Source: Salvator merianae
Taxonomy: Eukaryota > Chordata > Lepidosauria > Squamata > Teiidae
DNA: 64,000 nucleotides
Direction: 5' to 3'
Assembly (NCBI GenBank): GCA_003586115.2
Contig: QVOM02000042.1
Coordinates: 38,922,898-38,986,897, forward strand
The position numbers were made by a program, and so were the translations under genes. This document shows, piece by piece, positions 14,034 to 25,841 of this stretch (position 1 is the stretch's first letter; each line of letters opens with the position of its first letter). The notes under the pieces were generated by a model. The model made no database searches. It was not told where the DNA came from and worked only from the letters and a program-made list of their open reading frames with translations.

Positions 14034-14112
14034 CATACACGCGCGCACACACGTATGTTCTGGATGTGTGTATGCACGTGAGATACATGGCAGTGCGCAC
14101 ACACACACACAC
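14034..14112. repeat. Imperfect CA/CG dinucleotide tract
   Basis: Alternating purine-pyrimidine sequence including acacgcgcgcacacacgtat and a (CA)8 run at 14098-14113, separated by tgtgtgtatgcacgtg. Such alternation favours Z-DNA. Confidence 0.75.
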
Positions 14113-15201
14113 CTCAGAGCCTAATTCTAAGCCTTACATTGGACAGTTACAGCTGACTGACAGGTTCTGTTTCTCTTCAAAAGGTTTCCTAACACACTTG
14201 AAACACAGAAAGCTCTGGGGCGTGCAACTGTGATAAATATCTCTAATGGATGGTCGTATTTCAATTTGATAAGAACTCTCATGATTAAGCTCTTTTGGAC
14301 ATAAGCTCTTTTTCTTAACATTTAAGAATGGGTAATTAGCAAAAGCAACAGTTGGGAACCTAATCATACTGGGATATGCAGAGGAAAACCACGATTAAGA
14401 CCAATTTATAGGACTGTTGTTAGTATTGTTGGATACCACCGAGATGTAGCTCATTCATGGTTGACTGTATGGGCACCTCTATGCAGTATTTTTTAGCAGA
14501 GATACAGAAGGGGTTTTCCATTGCCTACATCCGGGTTGAACTAGCAACCCTCTGCTTTCCAGGAAGTTTATTCTATTACTGAGCTACAGCCACCATGAAA
14601 ATATCACAAGATTTGGATAAGAGAAAGAAATGTACACTGTAATTTGCAGCACATATATTTAACTGCTGAGCCGAAAAATATTCAAACTACATGATAGAAA
14701 AGCCCTTAAACAAATAACTTGTCATAGCATGTGTGTGTGAAAATCCATCCTAAAGTATTTCCTGGGTGGTGGGAGGTATATGTATGTTTTGTCAGAAAAG
14801 AAGGAAATAAAAGGGAAATAAATGAACTTGTAGTTACACTCATTATAATCCACTGAAAGAGAATTATTTAAATTTACACTGACCTTGAAAACTGCATATT
14901 AGGAAAACTATTTTCATTATTTAGAAGGCACTACAAGTGATGGGTTTCCTTTGTAGCCAACAAAGAGATATGGAAAGTGTCCACTAGGTAACTGATTGCT
15001 TATCGGATAATTTATCCAACAGTAATTTATCATAGGGACCCATAAGGGGAAGCAGTTATCTGAGTACTTTACTTACATCAAAACAACACATTCACCACTC
15101 TTCCACTTTCTAAAATTCTGAGCGGGTCTAATGTTTGGTAAAATCCTCAACAAAGTCAGCAGAAATTATGTTCAATTATGCAAATTTACATCTTTCTCTC
15201 T

Positions 15202-15339
15202 GGCTGCATCCAGACGTCAGTTACTTATTCCACTATATTTGGATATTCCAGAACAAAGCATGGATATTCCTGAATATCCATGCTTTATTCTGGAATATCC
15301 ATTTATAGCAGAATAAGCAAGAGATGTCTGGATGCATCC
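15202..15339. mobile_element. Palindromic MITE, family P, copy A
   Basis: The element begins GGCTGCATCCAGACGTC and ends as its inverse, GTCTGGATGCATCC. Nearly the whole 138 bp folds on itself, with arms carrying tttggatattccagaa and aaagcatggatattcc. It is flanked by TCT at 15199-15201 and 15340-15342, a 3-bp target-site duplication. Three further copies lie at 32871, 38761 and 43340. There is no coding capacity. Confidence 0.85.
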
Positions 15340-16785
15340 TCTCTCTTTTTCTTTTCTTTTTTTTTTTTTGGAATGATTGGCATGCATAAATTATAGATTC
15401 TGGATTTCAATTCTGGACAATGAAAATGCTTTTACATAAAATACATATTTTATTAAATAAATGTCATATCTCGCAACAAAATAAGAGTGGGCATTTTCCT
15501 CTTTTCTTCACCCAAGGGAAGCATAGATCTAGCTAATTATAGCATAGATCTGTCTAACTTTAGAAAGATGGAAAAAATTAAGAGTCGTTTTGAGGTAAAC
15601 ACTTCATAAAGTCCTTTTTAGTAGAAAAATACATTTTTTTCATCTTCTACAGGCACTTTTAGTGGGGTACTCAACTTCTATTGTATCTCTAATGGCATAC
15701 CTTATATTGCAATGACATATACAGAATATCTGCCTCCAATCACATTTTAAGTGGCGGCTAAAAAATGAAAACCTTTATGGGAAACTCATTCCTAGTAATG
15801 CTATGTACACTGTACTGAGCTTCCTGGAGCAAAGGTGTTTATTTTTGTAGTAACTCCACACTTTTCTTGGCAGATAATTATTTTGGACATGCCTGTTGAC
15901 ATTGTTTAAGTGGCATGGAATTCTCACACCATGAGGCATACTGTTTTATAATTAGTTCACTATTAAAGACATTGTAAAATTATTTAAATAAAGATCTTTT
16001 TGTAGAATAGTAAAGTAATAATTCTGAAGGAGACTTAATTGTAAGTAAATTTGTTTATACAAATTAAAAGTTTCAGGTTAAATTGCACTAGCATGGATAG
16101 AGAAGTTAACATTAAAAAATGTGACATTAACCAACTCCTTTACTGAAAAGGGGGAAAAAATGCAAATAATTTCACAAGACCTAAAAGTAAAACTTCATAA
16201 AATCTCAGATTTAGGGTAATCCTCACACTGCTATTTCCACTTGCATTTTAAATCAACTGCCCCATTCAGCTTAAATTAATAAACTATTAGTAGAATAAAC
16301 AATCACAAGTAAAGCCATTAACAGTGCAGACCAAACCTTCCTGCTGACAGTGCATACATGCAAGTTGGTTCAGCGTAGATATGGCAATATTCCAACTCCT
16401 GTAAGCTAACTACTGTTGTAAAACTGCTAATTAAGCTGCACTGAACCTTTTACTAACAAGACTACCTTTATTGCTAGGATTTGGGGTCACTGGGGTTGGA
16501 TATTGCATCAGCTCACTTTCCTTGCCCTGACCTCCCATTCCTGTCATTTATGTTTCCCAGTGTACTGGCACATGATGCAACAACTAAAGGGCTACCACAT
16601 TCAAAATGAAAGGGAAAAGTCTGGATACAACAATCACCATATGCTGTATTCACCAGAAGTTTTCAGATTATACCACAAAAGAACCCCCAAAAGATGCAAA
16701 TTTCAATATAAAACATTATCCAGGAACGACAACACGGGAACTTGGTATGGCTATTTAACAGGAATTAAAATGATTCGCAGAAGGA

Positions 16786-16812
16786 GAAGAAAAAGATGAT
16801 GATGATGATGAA

Positions 16813-16844
<32 letters not shown>

Positions 16845-16936
16845 GGAGGAGGAGGAGGAGGAAGAAGAAGAAGAAGAAGAAGAAGAAGAAGAAGAAGAAG
16901 AAGAAGAAGAAGAAGAAGAAGAAGCAGCAGCAGCAG
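16786..16936. repeat. Compound trinucleotide tract (GAT)(GAG)(GAA)(GCA)
   Basis: About 140 bp of trinucleotides run in blocks: GAT to about 16809, GAG to about 16860, GAA to about 16923, then four GCA. Read on either strand this gives long acidic, serine, leucine or proline runs, but no gene context exists. The (GAA)21 block is pure purine on the plus strand. Confidence 0.97.
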
Positions 16937-18986
16937 CTGTCCTAAAAATGACACACAACTCACTCATGTAATACAACTGTTTCATGTGTCATTTGTGGCT
17001 AAAATTCAAAATCAAAAATGAAGAAATAGCAGAAATTCTTAATAATATGAATTATTTTATGGCAAGGTCTGTACAGCCATATTTATGGCACTACGGATAT
17101 GGCATAAAGGAGCAGGGTCTAAGTGACCCTGCTTCCCCATGGCACATTGGAGCATTGGATAAGCACATCACTGCAGAGCAGAAGGAAGAGCTCTGGGAGA
17201 TGTTTGTACTGATTGCTGCAGGCAGTTCTGCCACACACATTGCCAATGAGCGAGGAGGCCTTCCTGTCTTCTGGGCAGCATGTTCTAATAATCAATCTAT
17301 TTCCTGTGTTCAACAAGACCCTCCCCCCAACTGGCTGTCAACATCGCAGCCGGGAACAAACATTCCTCAGCTGCAACACTGCAGCAGCCAAGGGAAGAAG
17401 GCAACATGTGAACAGCACCCCACCATTTTAAGAACAACGCTACAAGCACAGCATTATTCTTAATGTTCGGGGAAAAGAGTGGTATGTTTGTAGTACTCCT
17501 CCCCCTCCCATCCGGATCCTGCCCATGTCTTCACATGGCACCAAAAGATGGTAGGCTGCATCACTGCAAGTAAATTTACTCACCAATTCTTTATTGTCTG
17601 GCCTGTAATAAAAATCTGTTTACCCACTAAAAATCCCTTAGGTTACTTTTTCAGATAGAAAGTACAGGGGAAATCTTCAACTCCCACTCTATTTATCTGA
17701 AAGATAAGATAATTTTAATGATTTATCCTTAAACATAGCCCTACAGTCTTTGAACTTTCAATTTGACCCATTTCATAGGGAGCAAGCCCTATTAAACATA
17801 GACAAACACACCGCTGAGTAAACTTGCACAGGATGCACTTTACACGAACAAACCCTGTGCAAATAAAGAACCTTTGTACAAATTAACCCTCACTTCTTAA
17901 GAAGCAGCTTGCTGCCCCCACCAAAACAGCAAAAGCCGAAGAGTATAGTTGGTCACTTCATATTTGAGCATAAATGGTTAAAAAGATTGACTGGCTATAA
18001 TGCACAACACTTAAAAGCACTTCGGCATTCTTTGATAAACTCGCAGCTCAAAAAGGAGGAGAAATACAGAGCAATCTGTTGCCCTCTTAATGCAATTAGC
18101 AGATTAAAGCAGTATTTCACTTCATTAAGATACTGACTGCACGCAGCATTAACTGATTATATGACGTACACAGTGTTCCCCCTACAGTCCTCTCAGAGAC
18201 ACAGTGGAAACAAGGGTAAGCCAAGCAGTTTACAAGTGAGCAGCTGGTATTGACATTAGAAGACGAACACAGTCTCCGTGTTGTAGTGTGCCCATGGGCT
18301 GCAGTGAAACAAGCCCTACATATCAACACTCAAGACGCATCTGAGAAGCTAAAGGCAGGCTGATATCAATATCCATTGCAATCACTTAACTGTCATGCCT
18401 CAGCTACAGCAAGATCATTGCTGCTACCGTGACTTTCCAATTGGCGATCTGGTAAATTGCCCTCAGATTCTAATATGCCTATAATATTGGTGCACTCCTC
18501 CTTCCCAATTCCATTTGCCTGCCTGTAATCTTTTTTCCCCCCTTTTCTCCCTAACTCAGTAAGAGCCAAGCAGAGAAGTGGCAGAGTCCAGTAAACTGTA
18601 GTATAAACACAAGTGATTATTTCAATTTTCTCCTCAGATTATGCTTTCGAGGCAGACCAATAAACCCAATAATGCCAAGATTTACTAGAAAATTTTTTAT
18701 TCATTTCCCCAACGCAGCCGAAAGTAAGCTAATAACGTCCCACCGAGAGGGCTGTCAGACTAAATCCCTCAACTACTGAAAGCACAGCCTGGATAAATCT
18801 CACTTCACTTTCCATTCTGCCAACCACTTAGGGCAGGGCCCAGGGGAACTCTTCAGCTTATCCCTCCTCACGCAATGTCACAAGCCCAAGCCAGAGTGGC
18901 CCAATCAGTGCCAAGAAAAGAATAAACTTAAAAAAGATTAATTCACAGATGTTCATGCATTTCACATACACTGTGCCCTATGGCCC

Positions 18987-19000
18987 GTTGCTAGGGCAAC
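18987..19000. promoter_or_regulatory. X-box-like (RFX) palindrome
   Basis: GTTGCTAGGGCAAC is an inverted repeat with half-sites GTTGC and GCAAC, close to the RFX-factor X-box (GTNRCC with RGYAAC). It stands in a stretch of low repeat content at 17850-19100. Binding is an inference from the motif alone. Confidence 0.45.
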
Positions 19001-19326
19001 AGGAGACCACCAGTGTGCACTTTATTGGCTTTATGAAGTGTGTATCAGGGACTATAGTCCAAGAAATGCTGCATGATAATAGCAAGGCTTTTCAGAAGCC
19101 TTGTTTTGTGTTTATCCACATTTAACCCTCAGAGTATTATTAAGCACATTCTTATGCACTGCCATGGTACCCTCTTCACACACATAACATGCACAAATGC
19201 ACACAGAGGATGAGGAAAACATACTGCTTCTAAATTCAAAATATATAGACACATTTCTTGAATGTGCTCATGATGATATTCAAAAAAATGTTGAAGGAAT
19301 TTTTAAGTTCACTGAATTTTGAGACA

Positions 19327-19695
19327 GAGGCTCCATTCACATAAGGCCTAAACCTGAGATAATCCCGGGGCTATGTTGGGATTGCAACATGTGTCCGCGG
19401 CAATCCCACATAGACCTGGGAATATTGGGGTAATATCCCACGATAACATTACTGTGGGAAAATCAACTTCCAACTTGAGTTTTACACAAAAAGTAAAAGG
19501 ACTTAACTGTCTGCTTTTTTATGTGATCTGCCATCTTTGAGATGGCTTCCTCACATGCACATGGTGCTGAAACATGCCAGGAACTGTAGCGCTTGTATCC
19601 ACGAGTGTGCATTTCCAGGTCATTGAAATACCAAGATCACCTGAAACACCATCACGGAAGCAGTGCCAGAGCAGGTAAGTGCCTGTGCTAGCCCA
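19327..19695. mobile_element. Possible CpG-containing MITE relic
   Basis: The segment starts ggctccattcacataaggcc and may end in aggtaagtgcctgtgctagc, whose inverse contains GCACTTACCT as in the element at 44975. The inside has scattered CpGs (cccgggg, gtccgcggcaatccc) unlike its neighbours. The ends pair poorly, so the boundaries are tentative. Confidence 0.3.
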
Positions 19696-20570
19696 GTGAT
19701 GCTATCCTGCTATCCTGAAGGGACAGCAAGAGACAACTGCAGATCCAAACAACATCCTGCATTTTCCTCTGGTCACCTGGAGGCATCAGAACCTCTTGTG
19801 AGGACAGATGTATGCACATGTATAAACTAGACATTTTTCCCAGACAAGAAGGTGTCATTACTGCAATCCAAATTGAGACAACCTTTCTCATTCTTTTGCT
19901 TTGGTACAGCTTCTTCAAACTTTGCAGCTGTCCTATATCAGAATGTTTTCATTCCTGCAGTACTGAGTATCTATAGAATCCCAGTGTACAAATCTCATAT
20001 AAAAGTTACACAACTAAGCTTCACTCAGTGCATTTACCACGAACCCTTCCTATTCTTCCCTCAGCAGATTTTAATTTCAACACCTTTGCATTTCTTCGTG
20101 CTCACCGACCAGGAACTCTTAAGAGGTCTTGTCAGAGTATCCCCCCCCTCTTTTCTGAGGAGGCTGGGGTTAAAACCACAAATGTCACAAATCTTTGAGT
20201 AGCAGCACATATAAAGTGCTAATCCCAAAAAGAGGGGGGCAAGGAAAAAGAGAAGGCAAACAGAATAGATCAATAGAAGAAACAGCTTACATTCAGATTC
20301 ACAGGAGAAATAACACGCAGAGACAATTATTTCCTGGGAAAGCTAAAGCCTAATGAGAATTTACTCTGTCTCTTTTCTTCAGACAACCAGCCCTTTTGTT
20401 GCTGGGGCTTCCTGACTGACAGGAACTCAGGGCCCCTTAATAGGATTTCCATATTATTTCAAACACCTGCCTAGAAGTTATTTGTTTACATTGAAGGAGG
20501 CAAGATTCTCAAATCAGACATCTGCTTCTAGTTCAGGAATATCTTAGGAAGCCATCTAGAAAGCAGCTTT

Positions 20571-20584
20571 GTTACCATGGTGAC
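20571..20584. promoter_or_regulatory. Second X-box-like motif
   Basis: GTTACCATGGTGAC differs at one position from a perfect palindromic X-box (GTTACCATGGTAAC). It lies 1.6 kb from the first. Function is not shown. Confidence 0.45.
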
Positions 20585-21034
20585 ATTTTTATTTTCTTCC
20601 CTTAGTTGGTTGGGGAAATAAATTAGCATTTCCAATTTTATTTTGTTCCTCAAAAGGACAAAAATGTTGCTTAAGAATATACAGAAGTTTAAAAATTGCT
20701 GTGTGCAATGGGTCACCCAAATGTATTTATTTGTTTAGTCTAATTAAGAGAATGAGCCATGAAATGATGAAGAGCACATAGCTTCCATTTCTTACCAAGT
20801 TTCTTATCAGATCCACCAATCTTCTCGTAATTTTGCTTTAAAACAAATCACAGGCAGTTGTGCTGAACTTATTAGTTTTCAGATATGATACAAAAAATAA
20901 ATGAATAAAATGAAAGATGACATTTTTAGTACCAATCAAATCCAGAGATCAGTTATTTACAATTGGAGAAAATACATACACTAGGTGCTAAGCTATTTGT
21001 TAAAATCAACAAAATCAATCTCAGTAAATATGAC

Positions 21035-21120
21035 GTACCTACCTACCTACCTACCTATTAATTTATTCATATACCACCTTTCCAAATATTGCTCAAGGTA
21101 GCTGAAACATATATCACTTT
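21035..21120 (-). repeat. (CTAC)n and retroposon tail relic
   Basis: A (CTAC)n microsatellite of about 23 nt at 21035-21057 leads into atttattcatataccacctt, tccaaatattgctcaaggta and gctgaaac, the reversed retroposon tail. The microsatellite probably grew from the element's tail. Confidence 0.55.
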
Positions 21121-21271
21121 ATAAATAGTATCAAATGTAATAATTGTAATAATAATGTGCTTATGGATCCAGCCCGAACCCCCATCTAATATTCTCCTCT
21201 TGTCCGCACAGCTCAAGCTACCTTTGATGGCTTCTGGTTTACTGTCCCTGTTGATCTTGGGCTGCAGCTTG

Positions 21272-21284
21272 CCCCCCCCCCCCC
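21272..21284. repeat. Poly(C) run
   Basis: An uninterrupted run of about 13 C in otherwise AT-rich sequence. Other short C or G runs occur at 39828-39836 and 23687-23693. Confidence 0.9.
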
Positions 21285-22391
21285 CGATCTTCCTACAGAC
21301 TGCTTTGGGTTTTCACCATCTCCATTAAGAATCAGGATGCAACTTAGCAAAGATTAGATTCTGAGAACCAGTCCTTGACCCGCACCACTAAGTTGGACAG
21401 TATCACAAACAGCCAACATTCAACAGTTCAAAACTCACCACTATTCCACTTCCCCATATCTTAATTAATGGGGCAACTAATCTCTGTATTACTCTCATAT
21501 AACTGTGCAAAGGATTGCAACCTTGTGCTCTATGAGCTGCATAATCAGTTATCCTTAGCTGTAAACCATCGCTATATGCACCTTAAGTACCAACAGGCAT
21601 TATCTGCTTTGGGGGTAAAAAATACATTTGTAATATATTCAGCACCAGCATGGTGTTGGCATAGCTAACATCTACATTAGAAGGGTCACTGAAGAACCTA
21701 AGCATAAGTCTACAGTGGCCTGCCCAATTATCAGGTCCTGTTATTGACAGTTGAAATGACATTTATTTTCTGCAACCAATCCAAAGCATTATATGCGTGG
21801 CAACGTAATGGTGCCATATGAACACTTGGAGGGTGTAAAGACTACAAGTCTCCAAACCCATCAAGCAAACATTCCAGCTTAAGCAGAGTTAACGGTGCTT
21901 TAATGGGGAGCAGGAGAAAACACTGAAAGCATTGTCTCCCACTCTCTGCCCTGCTGATGTGACTGCACTACCTTATTCTGGAAAGCACATAAAATGGCTG
22001 AGTTCTGGGACCGTTTCCTGTGCTTTTCAAAATAGTCCCAGCCAGAAACATCAAAACTGGAGAACAAAAAATTGAAGTCTGCATGGCTGAGAGTGGGGAG
22101 TGTGGGTGTGTAGCATGCTTGCAGCTGTAAGGATTGGAACACTTAGTTGCAGAAAACACTGAAAATGTCTCCCATAATTCTTCTCTGTGCTTTCTGAGGC
22201 TGGCGCAGGCCTGGGGAAGCCCCAGGTGGCTTGAGAAAACACACTTCTGAGAAACGACATCTTATACCATGTGACAGATTTTCATTTGGTTCCTGTGAGG
22301 AGGAATAGACTCAGGATTACTAGGTAAGGATTCTTCTCCCTCTTAGAGGCCCAGTAAAGACACAACAGCCCACGTAAATACTAGTTCCTTA

Positions 22392-22611
22392 GACTGTGTT
22401 CACATTTAACAACAGCAACAACAACAAAAGCAGATCAGAAGTGCCTCACAAACAGTAGTATGTGGTCTCTTTGAGTTCTCACCTCATCTCTAATCTACCT
22501 TTTTTAACCTAAAATGTTCATGAGAGGGAGGAGGGGCAGACTGATGTGTGAACAGTCTGACTTCAGAGCCATCTCTAAGCCACCTCTTTTTAGCCACTAG
22601 TGATCACAGCC
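22392..22611. mobile_element. 220-bp TIR element, family X, copy 2
   Basis: The left end GACTGTGTTCACATTTAAC pairs with the inverted right end GGCTGTGATCAC. The interior shares ctcatctctaatctacc, aatgttcatgagagggagga and gagccatctctaagccacct with copy 1 in the same orientation. The flanks are TTA (22389-22391) and TTC, a possible decayed 3-bp duplication. A CAA-rich stretch near the left end is longer than in copy 1. Confidence 0.8.
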
Positions 22612-22828
22612 TTCCAGGCAGCTCAAACTACTCTTAGGGTACAGGTGACATATCTTCTGGGACCTGCTGTACAGTGGAAGACAAGGTATGTTTCCTTTCA
22701 TGCGTAAGGTCCTTAGCAGAAAAACACAGAGGTATTTTCCTGCATAAGAATCTCCAAACATCCTAACATTACATTTGAGGTAATGGGTGGAGGTGTAAAT
22801 TAAATGACTTGGCATCTATCCAGCGGCA

Positions 22829-22960
22829 GGTGTTCATAACGTGCGGGAAGCAGGCAATCGCTGTTCGCAGGGCCTCCGTACCGTTGCAGCTGTGACAGTA
22901 CAGAGGCTGGAAGCCCCCGCAAACAGTGATCACCTGCTTCCTGTGCATTACGAACACCCA
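22829..22960. mobile_element. 132-bp GC-rich near-perfect foldback element
   Basis: The left arm GGTGTTCATAACGTGCGGGA and the inverted right arm GGTGTTCGTAATGCACAGGA continue in parallel through gaagcaggcaatcgctgttc / gaagcaggtgatcactgttt to a centre at cagctgtgac. Most differences are C-T or G-A, the pattern of CpG decay since the arms were identical. No homologous second copy was seen in the window and no target duplication is clear. It may be a MITE or a local inverted duplication. Confidence 0.75.
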
Positions 22961-24366
22961 TCTTTAAAGCTATGGGCTGCCACTGCTCCATCCTTTTATC
23001 TTTTTGCCTCAAAATAGCAGGTCAGTTTGGAAAAATACTTTTTATTTAACATGCCTCTGCAAAGCCTTTATAAAAGCTAGATTTGGCTAGCTTGATATAA
23101 AGATGAAATTTAATGATAATCATAACATCCCACATTATAAAACACCCTGTGTCTATGGAGATTCTACCCTGGAAGATACAACATTTTCCCCTTAATTGTC
23201 ACATATCTGACAATATTAGGAAACACTCCTCATCTCCCTTTTTTTAGCGAATTACATGTCTTCTGACATCAAAGCAAAAATGTACATATTGCCAAGGTTC
23301 AGTTTACCTCTAATCTGGACACCTACAGCTAGTTGTTAATCCCAGCTCCACACTCTTGATCATGTTGTTGCCTCTTGACTTAATTGCCCTGCAGCTGGCT
23401 ACTGATTTTACAAAACCCCTTAAGGATACTGTCAACATCTGAATGGGCATATTTTCTTACTCTCAACTAGGCAAAAGAAGTAAGCAAGTATGTCAATATC
23501 CAACAAAAAGGAGCAGGTAATATGGTTTCACTTTGGTTCTCCTTATTTCTAGCTCCTTACACTAAAAGCCAAGGATCTAAACAACATATGTTCACAAGCC
23601 CCACCTCCAGGTCTCCACTCACAGTAAGCCACACCCAAATATCACTCAGCGAGCTCAGTGTGCCTCAAACTTAGCTCATCTGTATTGGGGGGGTAATGAG
23701 CACCTTTTGATGCTGCCATAAAAGGGAACACTGATCGCAAAAGTGCTGCAAGGGTGCTGTAACAGACTACAAGGGCCTTTTACAGCCACTCCATGGCAGT
23801 TTTGCAGCCACTGCAGCTGCACAGATGACACAAAGTGATGATGAAATAGCACCACAGCCTTTTACAAGGACTCACTGAGCCCAGCGAAGTTAACTGGCTG
23901 GCCTTAGAAATGAGTCTCCACACCAGTCTCAATTTGAAAGGGAGCAGGTTCAGGTCATCAAGACCCTGTCTTGGCACATTTCTACTCCAAAGCCTTTCTT
24001 ATGGTCCCATTTCTACTACGTTCCAGTAACTATATGTGAGTTGCCATGTAAGGGAAATACACACAAATATTACCTTGCACAAAATCAATTTATGTTGCAG
24101 AGAAACCATGCCAAAATCTGTAAATTTGTATCCAATATGCAGGATTTGGTCTGGCAGAGGCACTTCCCTAGGTGTATCAGGAAAACAGATGCACTGGACA
24201 TTCATTTTCTATTTTTGGTATGTTCTCTCCTGATCTAAAATTCAAGTGGATTTCATTCTAAAGCGTGAGGCAAGTCTTGTGTGTAGCTAGGACCTAAGGC
24301 AGCTAGCTTCATGACTTCTGGAAGTTAATAAAAAGAGAAAAAGAGGATTTGGGGACTGTCTTAATA

Positions 24367-25841
24367 CAGTTGTGGCCAAAAGTTTTCAGACTGACACCAA
24401 TTTTGGTTTTCACAAAATTTGCTGTTTCAGTGGTTGTATATCTTTGTGCCAGATGTTTCTATGGTATACTGAAGTACAATTATAAACATGTCATAAGTGC
24501 TTTAACGTTTATTGACAAATGCATCAAGTTTATGCAAAGACTCAATATTTACAGTGTTGATCCTTTTTTTTCAAGACTTCTGCAACTTGCCCTGGTATGT
24601 TGAATATCAGCTTCTGGGCCAAATCCTGATTGATGGCAATCCATTCTTGCCTAATCAGTGCTTGGAGTTTATCACAAGTTCCGTGTTTGTGTTTGTCCAC
24701 TCGCTTTTTGAGGATTGACCACAGGTTCTCAATAGGATTGAGATCTGGGGAGTTTCCTGGCCATGGACCCAAAATTTCAATGCTATGTTCACCGAGCCAC
24801 ACAGTTATTGCTTTTGCCTTGTGACATGGTGCTCCACCATGCTGGAACAAGCATTGTTCAGCACCAAACTGCTCCTTGATTGTTGGGAGAAATTGCTCTT
24901 TGAGGATGTTTTGATACCATTCCTTATTCATGGCAGTGTTTTTAGGCAAAATTGTGAGTGAGTCCACTACCTTGGATGAGAAGCAACCTCATACATGAAT
25001 GGTCTCAGAATGTTTTACTGCTGACATGACACATGACTCATGGTAGTGCTCACTTTTTCTTCTCTAGACAATCATTTTTCCAGATGTCCCAAACAGTCTG
25101 AAGGGGGCTGCATCAGAGAAAATAACTTTACCCCAGTCCTCTGCAGTCCAATCCCTGTACAGAATGTCAGTCAGTCCTTGATGTTTTTCTTGGAAAGTGG
25201 CTTCTTTGCTGCCCTTCTTGACACCAGGCCAAGCCTCCAAAAATCTTCCCCTCATTGTGTGTGCAGATGCACTGACACCTGCCTGCTGCCATTCCTGAAC
25301 AAGCTCGGCATCTGTAGCTGCATCCTCTTTAGGAGATAGTCCTGGCGCTTGCTGGACTTTCTTGGGTGCCCTGCGCCTTATTCACAGCAATTGAACCTCT
25401 CTCCTTGAAGTTCCTGATGATCCAATACATGGTTGATTTAGGTGCAATCTTACAAGCAGCAATGTCCTTGCCTGTGAAGCCCTTTTGATGCCAAACAATC
25501 ATGACTGCACATGTTTCCTTGGAGGTAACCATGGTTAACAGATGAAGACAATGATTTCAAGCACCACCACACTTTTACAGCAACCTTATACGTATCGGCT
25601 GCCTTGTCCTCAGTAACGCTTTCACCTGAGCTAAAGGGAAGATCACTGAAAAGATGATAGCAGGTGACTTTATGGCAGGGCTGCAATGCAATGGAAATGG
25701 GAAGGAATGACTTTGCAATTAATTACAATTCTTCTGATCACTCTTCATAACAATCTACAGTTAATGCAAATTGCCACTATAAAAACTGAAGCAGCAGAAA
25801 ACCAAAATTAGTGTCAGTCTCAAAACATTTGGTCATGGCTG
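24367..25841 (-). mobile_element. Full-length inactive Tc1-type DNA transposon
   Basis: The ends form imperfect inverted repeats. The left end reads cagttgtggccaaaagtttt and the right end, reversed, reads gaacagccatgaccaaatg; both continue into gactgacac and aattttggttttc. A TA at 24365-24366 is the expected target site on the left; the right-hand TA has decayed to TT. The element is about 1.48 kb, normal for Tc1. It carries one degenerate transposase gene on the minus strand with several frame breaks. The sequence strongly resembles the widespread fish/reptile Tc1 group whose ends read TGGCCAAAAGTTTTGAGA. It is oriented with TLE4 transcription. Confidence 0.96.
24539..25532 (-). pseudogene. 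Broken Tc1 transposase (DD34E family)
   Basis: The N-terminal helix-turn-helix region is readable from MVTSKETCAVMIVWHQKG at 25532. It continues through IAPKSTMYWIIRNFKERGS and then shifts frame near 25370-25330. The middle part at 25255-25064 contains WTAEDWGKVIFSDAAPF, with the first catalytic aspartate. After another break, the C-terminal part (24967-24542) contains CLFQHGGAPCHKAK, SPDLNPIENLWSILKKR and the end QHCKY. The family has QHDGAPCH here, so the second catalytic D is replaced by G, while the E of NPIENLW is kept. With frameshifts, a stop near VWGCFSS and a lost catalytic residue, the enzyme is inactive. Confidence 0.95.

Noticed and set aside
14440..14590. tRNA-like words (gatgtagctcattcatggtt, gggttgaactagcaaccctc) suggesting a tRNA gene or SINE
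   Set aside because: No cloverleaf can be formed and no A/B box spacing or tail is present. At most it is a very old SINE relic.
15520..15560. Two copies of agcatagatct separated by a few bases
   Set aside because: A roughly 20-bp local duplication without any further structure.
16751..16985. Long poly-serine, poly-leucine and poly-proline frames
   Set aside because: They are translations of the trinucleotide microsatellite.
16984..17463. A 159-codon open frame on the plus strand after the trinucleotide tract
   Set aside because: It has no recognisable motif, no matching splice or promoter context, and overlapping frames are also open. It is treated as chance.
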